A DNA stretch of 19,214 nt, from NCBI GenBank assembly GCA_001412335.1, contig LKUF01000165.1, positions 1 to 19,214 on the forward strand. The letters run 5' to 3'. Shown one piece after another: positions 7,099 to 13,410 of this stretch (positions are counted from its first letter, which is position 1; each line of letters begins with the position of its first letter). This DNA comes from Methanolinea sp. SDB (GTDB lineage Archaea > Halobacteriota > Methanomicrobia > Methanomicrobiales > Methanospirillaceae). The notes below the pieces were generated by a model. It was not told where the DNA came from and searched no databases. It worked only from the letters and a program-made list of their open reading frames with translations. A program made the translations under genes and the position numbers.

Positions 7099-7587
7099 CT
7101 ATTTTCTCACGAAATGGACAAATATTACCTCATCATACTCTCCAACAGTTACATTATATTTTTTTTCTAATTCAGAACGGGGAATGGTAAATTCGTCGCC
7201 GGTTTTGAGTACTTGAATTGTTGAACTCGTAATGTTATTCTCATCAACCAAGAGCACTGGAACCGCTCTGAATGCATTATATTCTTGCAGATTTTTTGTG
7301 ATTGCAATTGCAACAATATTATCCCCTGCCCGATAAATCCCATTTACTTTAAAATTAATTTGTGTATTTAATGGATTTTGAGTTTCGAGTGGGATATTTA
7401 TTAAAGTTTGATTTTCATGATCGACGTTATATTGATTCTCACCAGGTGTTCCCTAGGTAGTAATTTGTGAACCTTGAGGAGTATTATTCATCTTTTGGGG
7501 ATTTTCTTGAGATGGTGATATACATCCGGATATTGAAATACCTATCAAAATTAAAAAAAATAGGAGCAAATTTAAATTAATTTTCAT
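7099..7587 (-). pseudogene. Lipoprotein gene interrupted by one in-frame amber codon
   Basis: On the minus strand an ATG at 7587 opens a frame encoding a lipoprotein signal: hydrophobic 'LLLFFLILIGISIS' then lipobox 'ISGC' with Cys at residue 22. Codon 45 is TAG (7453-7455), after 'GSQITT'. The same frame then stays open for 117 more codons to a second TAG at 7099-7101, giving a well-formed domain with 'INFKVNGIYRAGDNIVAIAI', 'YNAFRAVPVLLVDENNI' and 'DEFTIPRSELEKKYNV'. Such a long open frame in AT-rich DNA shows that it was coding until recently. The amber falls in the polar linker just after the signal. It may be a single-base nonsense mutation, a sequencing error, or (less likely) a translated amber codon. 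A TATA-like box (minus strand, 7609-7616) lies about 25 bases before the ATG, so a promoter is still present. Confidence 0.8.
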
Positions 7588-7608
7588 GATCTCAACATAT
7601 TTCGAGAG

Positions 7609-7616
7609 ATAATAAA
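7609..7616 (-). promoter_or_regulatory. Candidate TATA box of the interrupted lipoprotein gene
   Basis: The minus strand reads tttattat centred about 25 bases before the ATG at 7587, consistent with a leaderless archaeal promoter that has survived although the gene carries a nonsense codon. Confidence 0.4.
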
Positions 7617-7672
7617 GATTATGAAATATTACTGGTAAAATTACTTAATTCGGATATTATCAGAATAAACCT

Positions 7673-7740
7673 AGCTTTGTAGAATTCCCTTACAGAGCTC
7701 TTTTTTCCCTTTTTTTTATATAATTTGGTAGAGGTGGTAG
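7673..7740. repeat. Hairpin/tail repeat, copy 2
   Basis: The second copy of the unit at 6481-6544. The hairpin is imperfect here (gctttgta pairs with tacagagc, with one wobble), followed on the plus strand by T-tracts. No plus-strand gene ends just before it. On the minus strand the unit supplies the last codons and stop of the HEAT-like gene, with the PPL unit duplicated (PPLPPLP) relative to copy 1. Confidence 0.75.
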
Positions 7741-8415
7741 AGGTGGTATCCCTCCGCTCTTTTCTATTTCAGTTAGATCTATCTTTGCATCTTCAACCAG
7801 TTCCCTTGGATTAAATTTGGTTTCATTAAAGTTTAATCTACAACTAAGTTCGTAATTAACCAATAATACAATCATTTCGTTGCGTTTCTTTGAGAGGTGA
7901 ATGACTTCCTCAAGAGGTAAGTTGAAAGAGAATGCATATAATATTAGATCTTCGAGCATTGTCGCCTGAATTCCTTGAGTCAAAATATTTGTTGGAATAT
8001 TTCTCTCTTTCATTAGTGAGATATTAGAATCGTTTAATGAAATATTCACGGAATTGGATAACAATTTTAATGCTTTATATTTATCACTTTGGAATTCCTC
8101 TAAATAATCTCTTGCGTAAATCCGAATAAAATCATCAGAATCTGAAGTCAACTTTTTTATCGATTCAATTGCTCGAGGATTATCCCCATACCTTTTGAAA
8201 ACTTTGAATGCATGACCTCTAATATTAACATCAGAGTCATAAAAAGCATTAATAATTGTATCAATCGCTTCCTGCGTTGAAAATTGACCTAATGCAGAAA
8301 TTGCATTTTTTCGATATTCATTTTTATAGATGCTTGTTGAAGCGTTGATTAATTTCGGGATATCTTTGTTTTTTATAAGGGTCTCAATATTTGGTTTGAA
8401 AAGATTTTTTAACAT
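7690..8415 (-). CDS. HEAT-like repeat protein with a proline-rich tail
   Basis: A 241-residue, mostly helical protein. Residues about 15-110 show two to three HEAT/PBS-type helical repeats: 'KNAISALGQFSTQEAIDTIINAF', 'DVNIRGHAFKVFKRYGDNPRAIESIKKL' and 'DDFIRIYARDYLEEF'. Such repeats are protein-binding scaffolds. The middle (about 130-215) has no motif I recognise. The C-terminus is a sharp proline-rich tail, GGIPPLPPLPNYIKK followed by basic residues, encoded by a DNA repeat that is also present at 6481-6544. It lies 100 bases downstream of the radical SAM gene on the same strand, and could be co-transcribed or use its own TATA-like box near 8468-8475. A role as partner or substrate-binding protein of the radical SAM enzyme is only an inference from position. 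Confidence 0.75.
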   Translation of the reverse strand: MLKNLFKPNIETLIKNKDIPKLINASTSIYKNEYRKNAISALGQFSTQEAIDTIINAFYDSDVNIRGHAFKVFKRYGDNPRAIESIKKLTSDSDDFIRIYARDYLEEFQSDKYKALKLLSNSVNISLNDSNISLMKERNIPTNILTQGIQATMLEDLILYAFSFNLPLEEVIHLSKKRNEMIVLLVNYELSCRLNFNETKFNPRELVEDAKIDLTEIEKSGGIPPLPPLPNYIKKREKRAL

Positions 8416-8467
8416 AATCTATCAACTTCCAATTATCAGGAAAAGTAATAAAAATATCGAATTTGGG

Positions 8468-8475
8468 TATTTAAA
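8468..8475 (-). promoter_or_regulatory. Candidate TATA box before the HEAT-like gene
   Basis: The minus strand reads tttaaata about 53 bases before the ATG at 8415, allowing a leader of roughly 30 bases. If active, the HEAT-like gene can be expressed separately from the radical SAM gene upstream. Confidence 0.3.
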
Positions 8476-8515
8476 GTCACCTTATAGAATAAGTTTATTT
8501 TTAAACGAATCTGTC

Positions 8516-9349
8516 TCACTCGTAGTAATTCTGATACATTTTTTTTATATCATCTAGATTTTTAAAAATATCATTCAATGGATTTTTCTTGATATTTCCT
8601 AAAAAAAAAGAACTCTCTTGCAGACAATGGCAGGGATAACAATCTCCATCAGGTAATATATTCATTGTTTGTTCAAGACATTTCGCGCCATCAAAACAGG
8701 GGGGGTTTAAAAAAGGTTGCCTTTCTTCAACAGGAGAATTAGAATAACTATCGGGGTTTAACCAAGGTAAGCTCGTTGCTTTTCCAATAATCTTTACGTC
8801 ATTGATTCTAAAAGAATGGATTCCCCATTCATTTTGCATATATTCAATAAATCCTTCAATATTTGTATTATTTAATGAAGTTCTGGTAATTGATATCGAA
8901 GGTGAACCGCCGTATCCAACAATAAGTGCCACTGCTTTTAAAGTTCGATCGAATGAACCACGCCCACGAATTTTGTCATTAATCGATTTAAAACCGTCAA
9001 GACTTATACTGATTTCATTAAATGAATCAATTAACCAGTTTACATTATTACTATCCACTTTAGAGCCATTTGTATTAAGTGAAATATGTAACGAATCTGA
9101 TGAGATCCTTTTAAGAAACCCCACTATCATTTTTAAATCTTTTCTCAACATAGGCTCTCCTCCAGTTATCGTTATTTTTAACGGGGAATAAGGCATTAAA
9201 TCAAGAAAAAAATTAAAATATTCTCTTGTTGTTAATTCTTTTAAGAACATCTGGTTTATTCTATTATATCGATTATAACAATAGATACATGAATAATTAC
9301 AATGAGCCGTAATATGAATATAATAATTGGTAGGAATTTTAAGAGGCAT
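8516..9349 (-). CDS. Radical SAM protein with SPASM-like C-terminal cysteines
   Basis: The cluster motif CNYSCIYC (CxxxCxxC, about residues 17-24 from the ATG) binds the [4Fe-4S] cluster that cleaves S-adenosylmethionine. 'TGGEP' follows at about 62-66, then 'LNTNGS' and 'SISLDGF', the usual strands of the radical SAM barrel. The C-terminal part has a cysteine cluster (CFDGAKC, then 'ILPDGDCYPCHCL' and 'FFLGNI') typical of SPASM or twitch domains, which bind extra iron-sulfur clusters in enzymes that modify peptides or proteins. The ATG at 9349 is preferred; a TTG at 9355 would add two residues. The gene starts 9 to 15 bases after the stop of the 238-residue gene, so the two are almost certainly co-transcribed. 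The likely role is a maturase acting on a peptide or protein; the substrate is not identified. The length (about 277 residues) is short for a full SPASM maturase. Confidence 0.88.
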   Translation of the reverse strand: MPLKIPTNYYIHITAHCNYSCIYCYNRYNRINQMFLKELTTREYFNFFLDLMPYSPLKITITGGEPMLRKDLKMIVGFLKRISSDSLHISLNTNGSKVDSNNVNWLIDSFNEISISLDGFKSINDKIRGRGSFDRTLKAVALIVGYGGSPSISITRTSLNNTNIEGFIEYMQNEWGIHSFRINDVKIIGKATSLPWLNPDSYSNSPVEERQPFLNPPCFDGAKCLEQTMNILPDGDCYPCHCLQESSFFLGNIKKNPLNDIFKNLDDIKKMYQNYYE

Positions 9350-9364
9350 CTTCAAATTCCGCTA

Positions 9365-10081
9365 TTAAATGAAATAATTATTGAGATCGAACGGGGGATT
9401 TCCTCGTTGAGCAAGCTCATTAATTGCAATATCTCTTTCTTCAGAAAAACTAACTGTTTGTTCACTATACGACGTACAAGATCCAGTCTTTATACTAAAA
9501 TCCCGCTTATTTCGAATTTTATAAAGGATATTTGTTGTTAGAGAGGTTTTCTCCAAACATAATTGTCTGACTGCTTCCAAACTTCTATTCTCTTTTCCCC
9601 AATTATTCACAGTCAAATGTAAATGAGGCACTCCTTCTGGGGTATGGCTGTGCAAGTTACTTGAGTTAAAAATACAGAGCGCATAACCGGCCGCGTCAAT
9701 TATCATTTCAATATTATTACTAGTTATTCTAGACGAGGGAAATCCAACTAATGTTTCTTTTATTTCCGAAATAAGAGCGTTTATACTTTCATGCCACACT
9801 TGATACTCAGCTGCTGTCTGGACAGCATCAATTTCATGTGGCGGCGTATAGAGCTCTTTTGTGTGCAATAACCATGTCACTTCTTTATAACTCATCCTTG
9901 GTTTATTAACTGGAATGGGGTTTTCAAAAATCAAATCAATAAGATTTGAATATGCCTGTTTATTCCCATTTTTCGCTTGAATAAGCTGTTCCCTTACCTT
10001 TTCTGACCATCCTCCAAATATGCGAATTGAATCCTTTACATCAACTATCTTATTATGGAAAATTTTATCAACGAACTTCAT
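9365..10081 (-). CDS. Unrecognised protein paired with the radical SAM enzyme
   Basis: 238 residues, AT-rich, directly upstream of the radical SAM gene. I recognise no family. Visible features are a charged helical N-terminal half ('WSEKVREQLIQAKNGNKQAYSNLIDLIF'), a central helical segment ('AAEYQVWHESINALISEIKETL'), and a His-rich strand-like segment 'HSHTPEGVPHLHLTVNNWG' about two thirds along. Near the end come two cysteines ('LCLEKTS', 'GSCTSYSEQ') and a distinctive end, 'ELAQRGNPPFDLNNYFI'. The tail is separated from the body by a charged helix, as in some substrates of peptide-modifying enzymes. It could be the modified substrate, an accessory enzyme (the clustered His residues could bind metal) or a recognition partner. 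The gene pair is the first two genes of a minus-strand run ending in the HEAT-like gene. The start is a plain ATG; a purine-rich gggggatgat lies rather far upstream. Confidence 0.75.
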   Translation of the reverse strand: MKFVDKIFHNKIVDVKDSIRIFGGWSEKVREQLIQAKNGNKQAYSNLIDLIFENPIPVNKPRMSYKEVTWLLHTKELYTPPHEIDAVQTAAEYQVWHESINALISEIKETLVGFPSSRITSNNIEMIIDAAGYALCIFNSSNLHSHTPEGVPHLHLTVNNWGKENRSLEAVRQLCLEKTSLTTNILYKIRNKRDFSIKTGSCTSYSEQTVSFSEERDIAINELAQRGNPPFDLNNYFI

Positions 10082-10163
10082 AAAATTTATTTATCATCCC
10101 CCGTAGATAACTTTTTTTGGGTCATCCATATTGAGTAGAACAGTGACTATTAATTAGTTAATT

Positions 10164-11288
10164 TCACCCCCCACACTCCTCCAACACCTTCTCGGCCTCA
10201 TACCGGAGGCTGATCTCCCTCGTATTCCCGTTACGCCAGCAAGACCTCATGGTGATCAACCGCATCTCATCGAACTTCTTCAACCGTTCGAAAAACGTGG
10301 TATATCCCATGGGGGCCGCCTCACGCACTGAATCGAAAAGCTCCCCCGAGTACATGATGCACTCTTCCTGCATGGAATACTCTGCCATGGAACGGAGCAT
10401 CTTCTTCTCTTCGGTGTTCAGGATCTTCACCGAATTGGCAAGGTGAATATGTTGCGATATTTCAAACGCAGACTCAATATCACCTGCCTCCACCATCTTC
10501 CTCGCGTCCTGTTCCGCGCCGAGCACAGCCCTGCGGATGAGATCAAGACCCACCCGGAGGTCTCCGGCGAGCAGAGCCCTCTCCACGATCAGCTCAAACA
10601 TTTCGCTGGAGATTACCCCCGCATACACCCCCTGGTGGATCCTCTCCTGGAGGATGGTTCTCACTTCATCACAGCAATATGGAGGGAAATAAATCTCCGT
10701 GGGCTGCAATGACGATATCACACAGGCATCCAGTTCTTTCCGGAAATCTGTCTCGGTGTTGCTCACCGTGAGGATTACCCCGCTCCGCACCCCCTGGAAC
10801 TCTTCGTAGAGCCGGAGGATGGAGAAGACCGTATCGTTGAGCACTCCGTCGTGGAGCAGGTAATTCGCGTCGTCCAGGCATACGAGGAGCACTTTTTTCC
10901 GCTCGCTTAATGCACAGCCAACCTCGTTTAAAATTCTCCGGAGCGAGATGCCTGTCGTAGGCGGGAGATGCCCGAAGACTCCCTCGTAAATCCGGGTAAA
11001 TACCATGAACCGCGTATGATGGTTCTGGCAGTTCACATAGACAGGCACGATTCGCTGCGTGGTCTCCCGGATCTCGGAGAAGAGGTGACGGACACTGGTT
11101 GTCTTCCCGGTCCCGGGGAGCCCTTTGAGAACGACATTGTTCGGCCTGGACCCAAAGACTGCGGGCCGGATGGCAAATGCCATCTCGCGGAGTTGGGCAT
11201 CGCGGTAATTGAACTGCTCCGGGAGGTAATCTGCTTCGAACACGTCCCTGTCCCGGAAGAGGGTCTGGTCTGACATGAGATATTTCAT
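10164..11288 (-). CDS. Orc1/Cdc6-family replication initiator-like AAA+ ATPase
   Basis: 374 residues, the usual size for archaeal Orc1/Cdc6. Walker A is GLPGTGKT at 56-63, Walker B is 'VLLVCLDDANYLL' (D139/D140), and a sensor-1-like Asn lies in 'VILTVSNTETDF' (about 177). The lid segment contains 'RVGLDLIRRAVLGAEQDAR'. The C-terminal about 90 residues ('EKKMLRSMAEYSMQEE' to 'YTTFFERLKKFDEMRLITMRS' to 'EISLRYEAEKVLEE') form a winged helix that contacts origin DNA. These proteins recognise origin repeats and recruit the replicative helicase. A strong TATA box sits 28 bases before the ATG at 11288, supporting that start over the in-frame ATG four codons later. The family is clear; whether it serves the chromosome or a mobile replicon is not. 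It is GC-rich and borders the AT-rich island on its 3' side. Confidence 0.9.
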   Translation of the reverse strand: MKYLMSDQTLFRDRDVFEADYLPEQFNYRDAQLREMAFAIRPAVFGSRPNNVVLKGLPGTGKTTSVRHLFSEIRETTQRIVPVYVNCQNHHTRFMVFTRIYEGVFGHLPPTTGISLRRILNEVGCALSERKKVLLVCLDDANYLLHDGVLNDTVFSILRLYEEFQGVRSGVILTVSNTETDFRKELDACVISSLQPTEIYFPPYCCDEVRTILQERIHQGVYAGVISSEMFELIVERALLAGDLRVGLDLIRRAVLGAEQDARKMVEAGDIESAFEISQHIHLANSVKILNTEEKKMLRSMAEYSMQEECIMYSGELFDSVREAAPMGYTTFFERLKKFDEMRLITMRSCWRNGNTREISLRYEAEKVLEECGG

Positions 11289-11312
11289 AATGAGATCTTT
11301 TCTGGATCGGAT

Positions 11313-11320
11313 CTATATAG
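11313..11320 (-). promoter_or_regulatory. TATA box of the Orc1/Cdc6 gene
   Basis: Palindromic ctatatag, centred 28 bases before the ATG at 11288. This is the standard archaeal distance and implies a leaderless or near-leaderless transcript. Confidence 0.6.
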
Positions 11321-11375
11321 GCAGGAACCACGCTCGGTGAAAGTTTGGGGTGCCGGGAATTATGATGATGAAAAA

Positions 11376-11466
11376 TCAGGTTACATGAGGTTATGTGGAG
11401 GGGGATAAAATAGACAGTGAGCTACCTGAGCGGACCAAAACTCATTTTCATCAGACTATAACCTGA
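11376..11466. other. Possible initiator-binding repeats upstream of the Orc1/Cdc6 gene
   Basis: tcaggtta at 11376-11383 recurs inverted as taacctga at 11459-11466. The first copy is followed by a partial repeat (aggttatgt) and a G-rich run (ggaggggg) at about 11388-11404. Archaeal origins near orc1/cdc6 genes carry inverted recognition boxes with a G-string. The match to any known box is only loose, and the second copy lies inside the broken membrane protein gene, so this is a weak candidate. Confidence 0.25.
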
Positions 11467-11674
11467 AACAACGAACAATACAAAGCCAATCGCCTGTAAC
11501 ACGATGGCAAGAGTCGGGTCACACGGTCCTCCCGGCGGGCAGCGTCCCGGTTGGAATGATGCGCCGGTCCCCATTAACCAGATGCCGATTCCCATCCCGA
11601 ATATCTGTAAGGGAACCCACTTCCAGGCGATTTCATACGAATTTGCTATACCAATTCCTCGCAGGTCTTTTCAT
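11422..11674 (-). pseudogene. Frameshifted small two-helix membrane protein gene
   Basis: On the minus strand, ATG 11674 with a gagga ribosome binding site six bases away starts MKRPARNWYSKF, then hits TGA after one more codon. Shifting one base, the frame continues with 'YEIAWKWVPLQIFGMGIGIW', 'LMGTGASFQPGRCPPGGPCD', 'PTLAIVLQAIGFVLFVVSGY' and 'SLMKMSFGPLR', to a TAG at 11422-11424. Together they make a coherent protein of about 83 residues with two membrane helices joined by a Cys/Pro/Gly loop ('GRCPPGGPCDPT'). The ORF has no usual start codon in the second frame before the first helix. I infer an authentic gene with a one-base frameshift near codon 12, either real decay or a sequencing error. 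It lies upstream of and parallel to the Orc1/Cdc6 gene. Function unknown. Confidence 0.65.
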
Positions 11675-11816
11675 GATACATCCTCTTCATTGCAGAAAAA
11701 TCAAACGGCGGATGAAAGCGAGGCGATCGAAGCCTGGCAGGTTGATCTGGTAGTCGGATTCACATGGCAACGTTTAGAATTCAACATAACCTATACCACA
11801 TCAGGAGCGGGGGCCA

Positions 11817-13367
11817 ATGGTCCAGACAAAATTGAACAAGAATAATGGAAAACTGGATATATCTACACTCGAGGGGTGGTTGTGGGATGCCGCCTGTAAA
11901 ATCCGCGGACCGATAGACGCCCCGAAATACAAGGACTATATTTTGCCACTCATCTTCCTCAAGCGCCTCTCCGATGTGTTCGAGGAAGAGGCGGAGAAAC
12001 TCGTTGACCAATACAGAGAGCGGAAGATTGTCGAGGAACTCCTTGCCGAGGACCACGGACTCGTGCGGTTCTATATCCCTCCCGATGCCAGGTGGAACAG
12101 TATCGCGAAAGTAACGACCGGCCTTGGTGAACAGCTTACCGACGCTGTCAGGGCAATCTCCCGTGAAAACCCGAAACTGCAGGGCGCTATCGACACGGTG
12201 GACTTCAATGCGACCGCTGCCGGCCAGCGGATCATCAACGACGAGACATTGAAGACGCTCGTGAACGTGCTCGGAAAGCACAAGTTGGGACTGAAGGATG
12301 TCGAGCCGGACATCATCGGACGGGCATACGAGTATCTGCTCAGGAAGTTTGCAGAAGGATCGGGGCAGAGCGCCGGGGAATACTATACCCCACGGGAAGT
12401 CACCATCCTGATGGCATGCATCCTCGACCCGGAACCAGGGGAGACGGTATATGACCCCTGCTGCGGGTCAGGGGGCCTTCTTATCAAGTGTGCCCTGCGG
12501 TTCCGTGATAAGTATCTCAAGGATACCTCGGTCTCCCCCCTCCACTATTTTGGGCAGGAGATCCTGCCTCCGACATTCGCGATGGCGAAGATGAATGTCT
12601 TCATCCATGATATGGAGGCGAAGATCGTGCTCGGGGACACCATGACGCGACCCCATTTTCTTGAATCCGACGGCTCCCTGCAGAAATTCGATGTGGTGAC
12701 GGCGAACCCGATGTGGAACCAGGACTTCGACCAGAAAGTCTACGAGACCGACCCGTACAACCGGATGATCTTCGGCTATCCTCCATCGAGCAGCGCAGAC
12801 TGGGGCTGGATCCAGCACATGAATGCATCGTTGAAGGAAAACGGCCGCCTTGCCGTGGTGCTGGACACCGGTGCGGTATCCCGGGGAAGCGGAAACACGG
12901 GGAAGAACCGGGAGCGGGATATCAGGAAGGAGTTTGTCGAGCGGGATCTTGTGGAGGCAGTCATCCTTTTGCCGGACAACCTCTTCTACAACACCACTGC
13001 GCCGGGAATCATCCTCGTCGTGAACCGGAAGAAGGCACATCCCGGAGAGATACTGCTCGTAAACGGATCGAAGTTGTTCGAGAAAGGCCGCCCGAAGAAC
13101 TACCTCACCGAGGAGAGCATCCGGACTATTACAGAGATCTACCAGGACTGGAAAGCAGAAGAAGGGATTTCAGCGGTCATTGCCAAAGAGGAAGCCGTCC
13201 GCAACGACTACAACCTGAGCCCTTCCCGGTACGTGGCGCAGAACGGTGGCGAGGAAGTGCTGCCCCTCGAGGATGCGGTCGTGCTCCTGCAGGAAGCCGA
13301 AGAGGAACGGAAAGAGGCGGACGAGAAGCTGAGGAATGTGCTGGCGGAGCTCGGGATTGAGATATGA
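11817..13367 (+). CDS. hsdM: Type I restriction-modification DNA methyltransferase subunit
   Basis: 516 residues, typical for HsdM. The N-terminal helical domain ('LEGWLWDAACKIRGPID', 'LIFLKRLSDVFEEEAEKL') contacts the specificity subunit and DNA. 'GQSAGEYYTPREV' at 183-195 precedes the S-adenosylmethionine motif I 'DPCCGSGG' at 213-220. Catalytic motif IV appears as 'TANPMWNQ' (N297-W300), a variant of the usual NPPF/NPPY of N6-adenine methyltransferases. With HsdS it methylates adenine at the recognition site; with HsdR it forms the restriction complex. Start: ATG at 11817 after an aggagcgggg ribosome binding site. It is the first gene of the operon, with 43 bases to hsdS. Upstream, 11675-11816 holds no other gene that I can support and presumably the promoter. 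It is GC-rich like hsdR. Confidence 0.95.
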   Translation: MVQTKLNKNNGKLDISTLEGWLWDAACKIRGPIDAPKYKDYILPLIFLKRLSDVFEEEAEKLVDQYRERKIVEELLAEDHGLVRFYIPPDARWNSIAKVTTGLGEQLTDAVRAISRENPKLQGAIDTVDFNATAAGQRIINDETLKTLVNVLGKHKLGLKDVEPDIIGRAYEYLLRKFAEGSGQSAGEYYTPREVTILMACILDPEPGETVYDPCCGSGGLLIKCALRFRDKYLKDTSVSPLHYFGQEILPPTFAMAKMNVFIHDMEAKIVLGDTMTRPHFLESDGSLQKFDVVTANPMWNQDFDQKVYETDPYNRMIFGYPPSSSADWGWIQHMNASLKENGRLAVVLDTGAVSRGSGNTGKNRERDIRKEFVERDLVEAVILLPDNLFYNTTAPGIILVVNRKKAHPGEILLVNGSKLFEKGRPKNYLTEESIRTITEIYQDWKAEEGISAVIAKEEAVRNDYNLSPSRYVAQNGGEEVLPLEDAVVLLQEAEEERKEADEKLRNVLAELGIEI

Positions 13368-13410
13368 AGGAAATTATAAGTAATATTGGTCCTTTGAACA
13401 GAGGTAAGAA

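Noticed and set aside
6987..7190. 67-codon plus-strand ORF
   Set aside because: It is antisense to the end of the interrupted lipoprotein gene and has no ribosome binding site; composition looks random.
6481..7740. Repeat pair considered as insertion-sequence ends or attachment sites
   Set aside because: The copies are in direct orientation, contain a terminator-like hairpin and coding tail, and enclose no transposase or recombinase.
8802..9191. 129-codon plus-strand ORF
   Set aside because: It is antisense to the radical SAM gene, which has all family motifs.
11504..11845. 113-codon plus-strand ORF running into hsdM
   Set aside because: It is antisense to the frameshifted two-helix membrane protein, which reads as a real protein, and it overlaps the hsdM start. 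No ribosome binding site or protein-like pattern.
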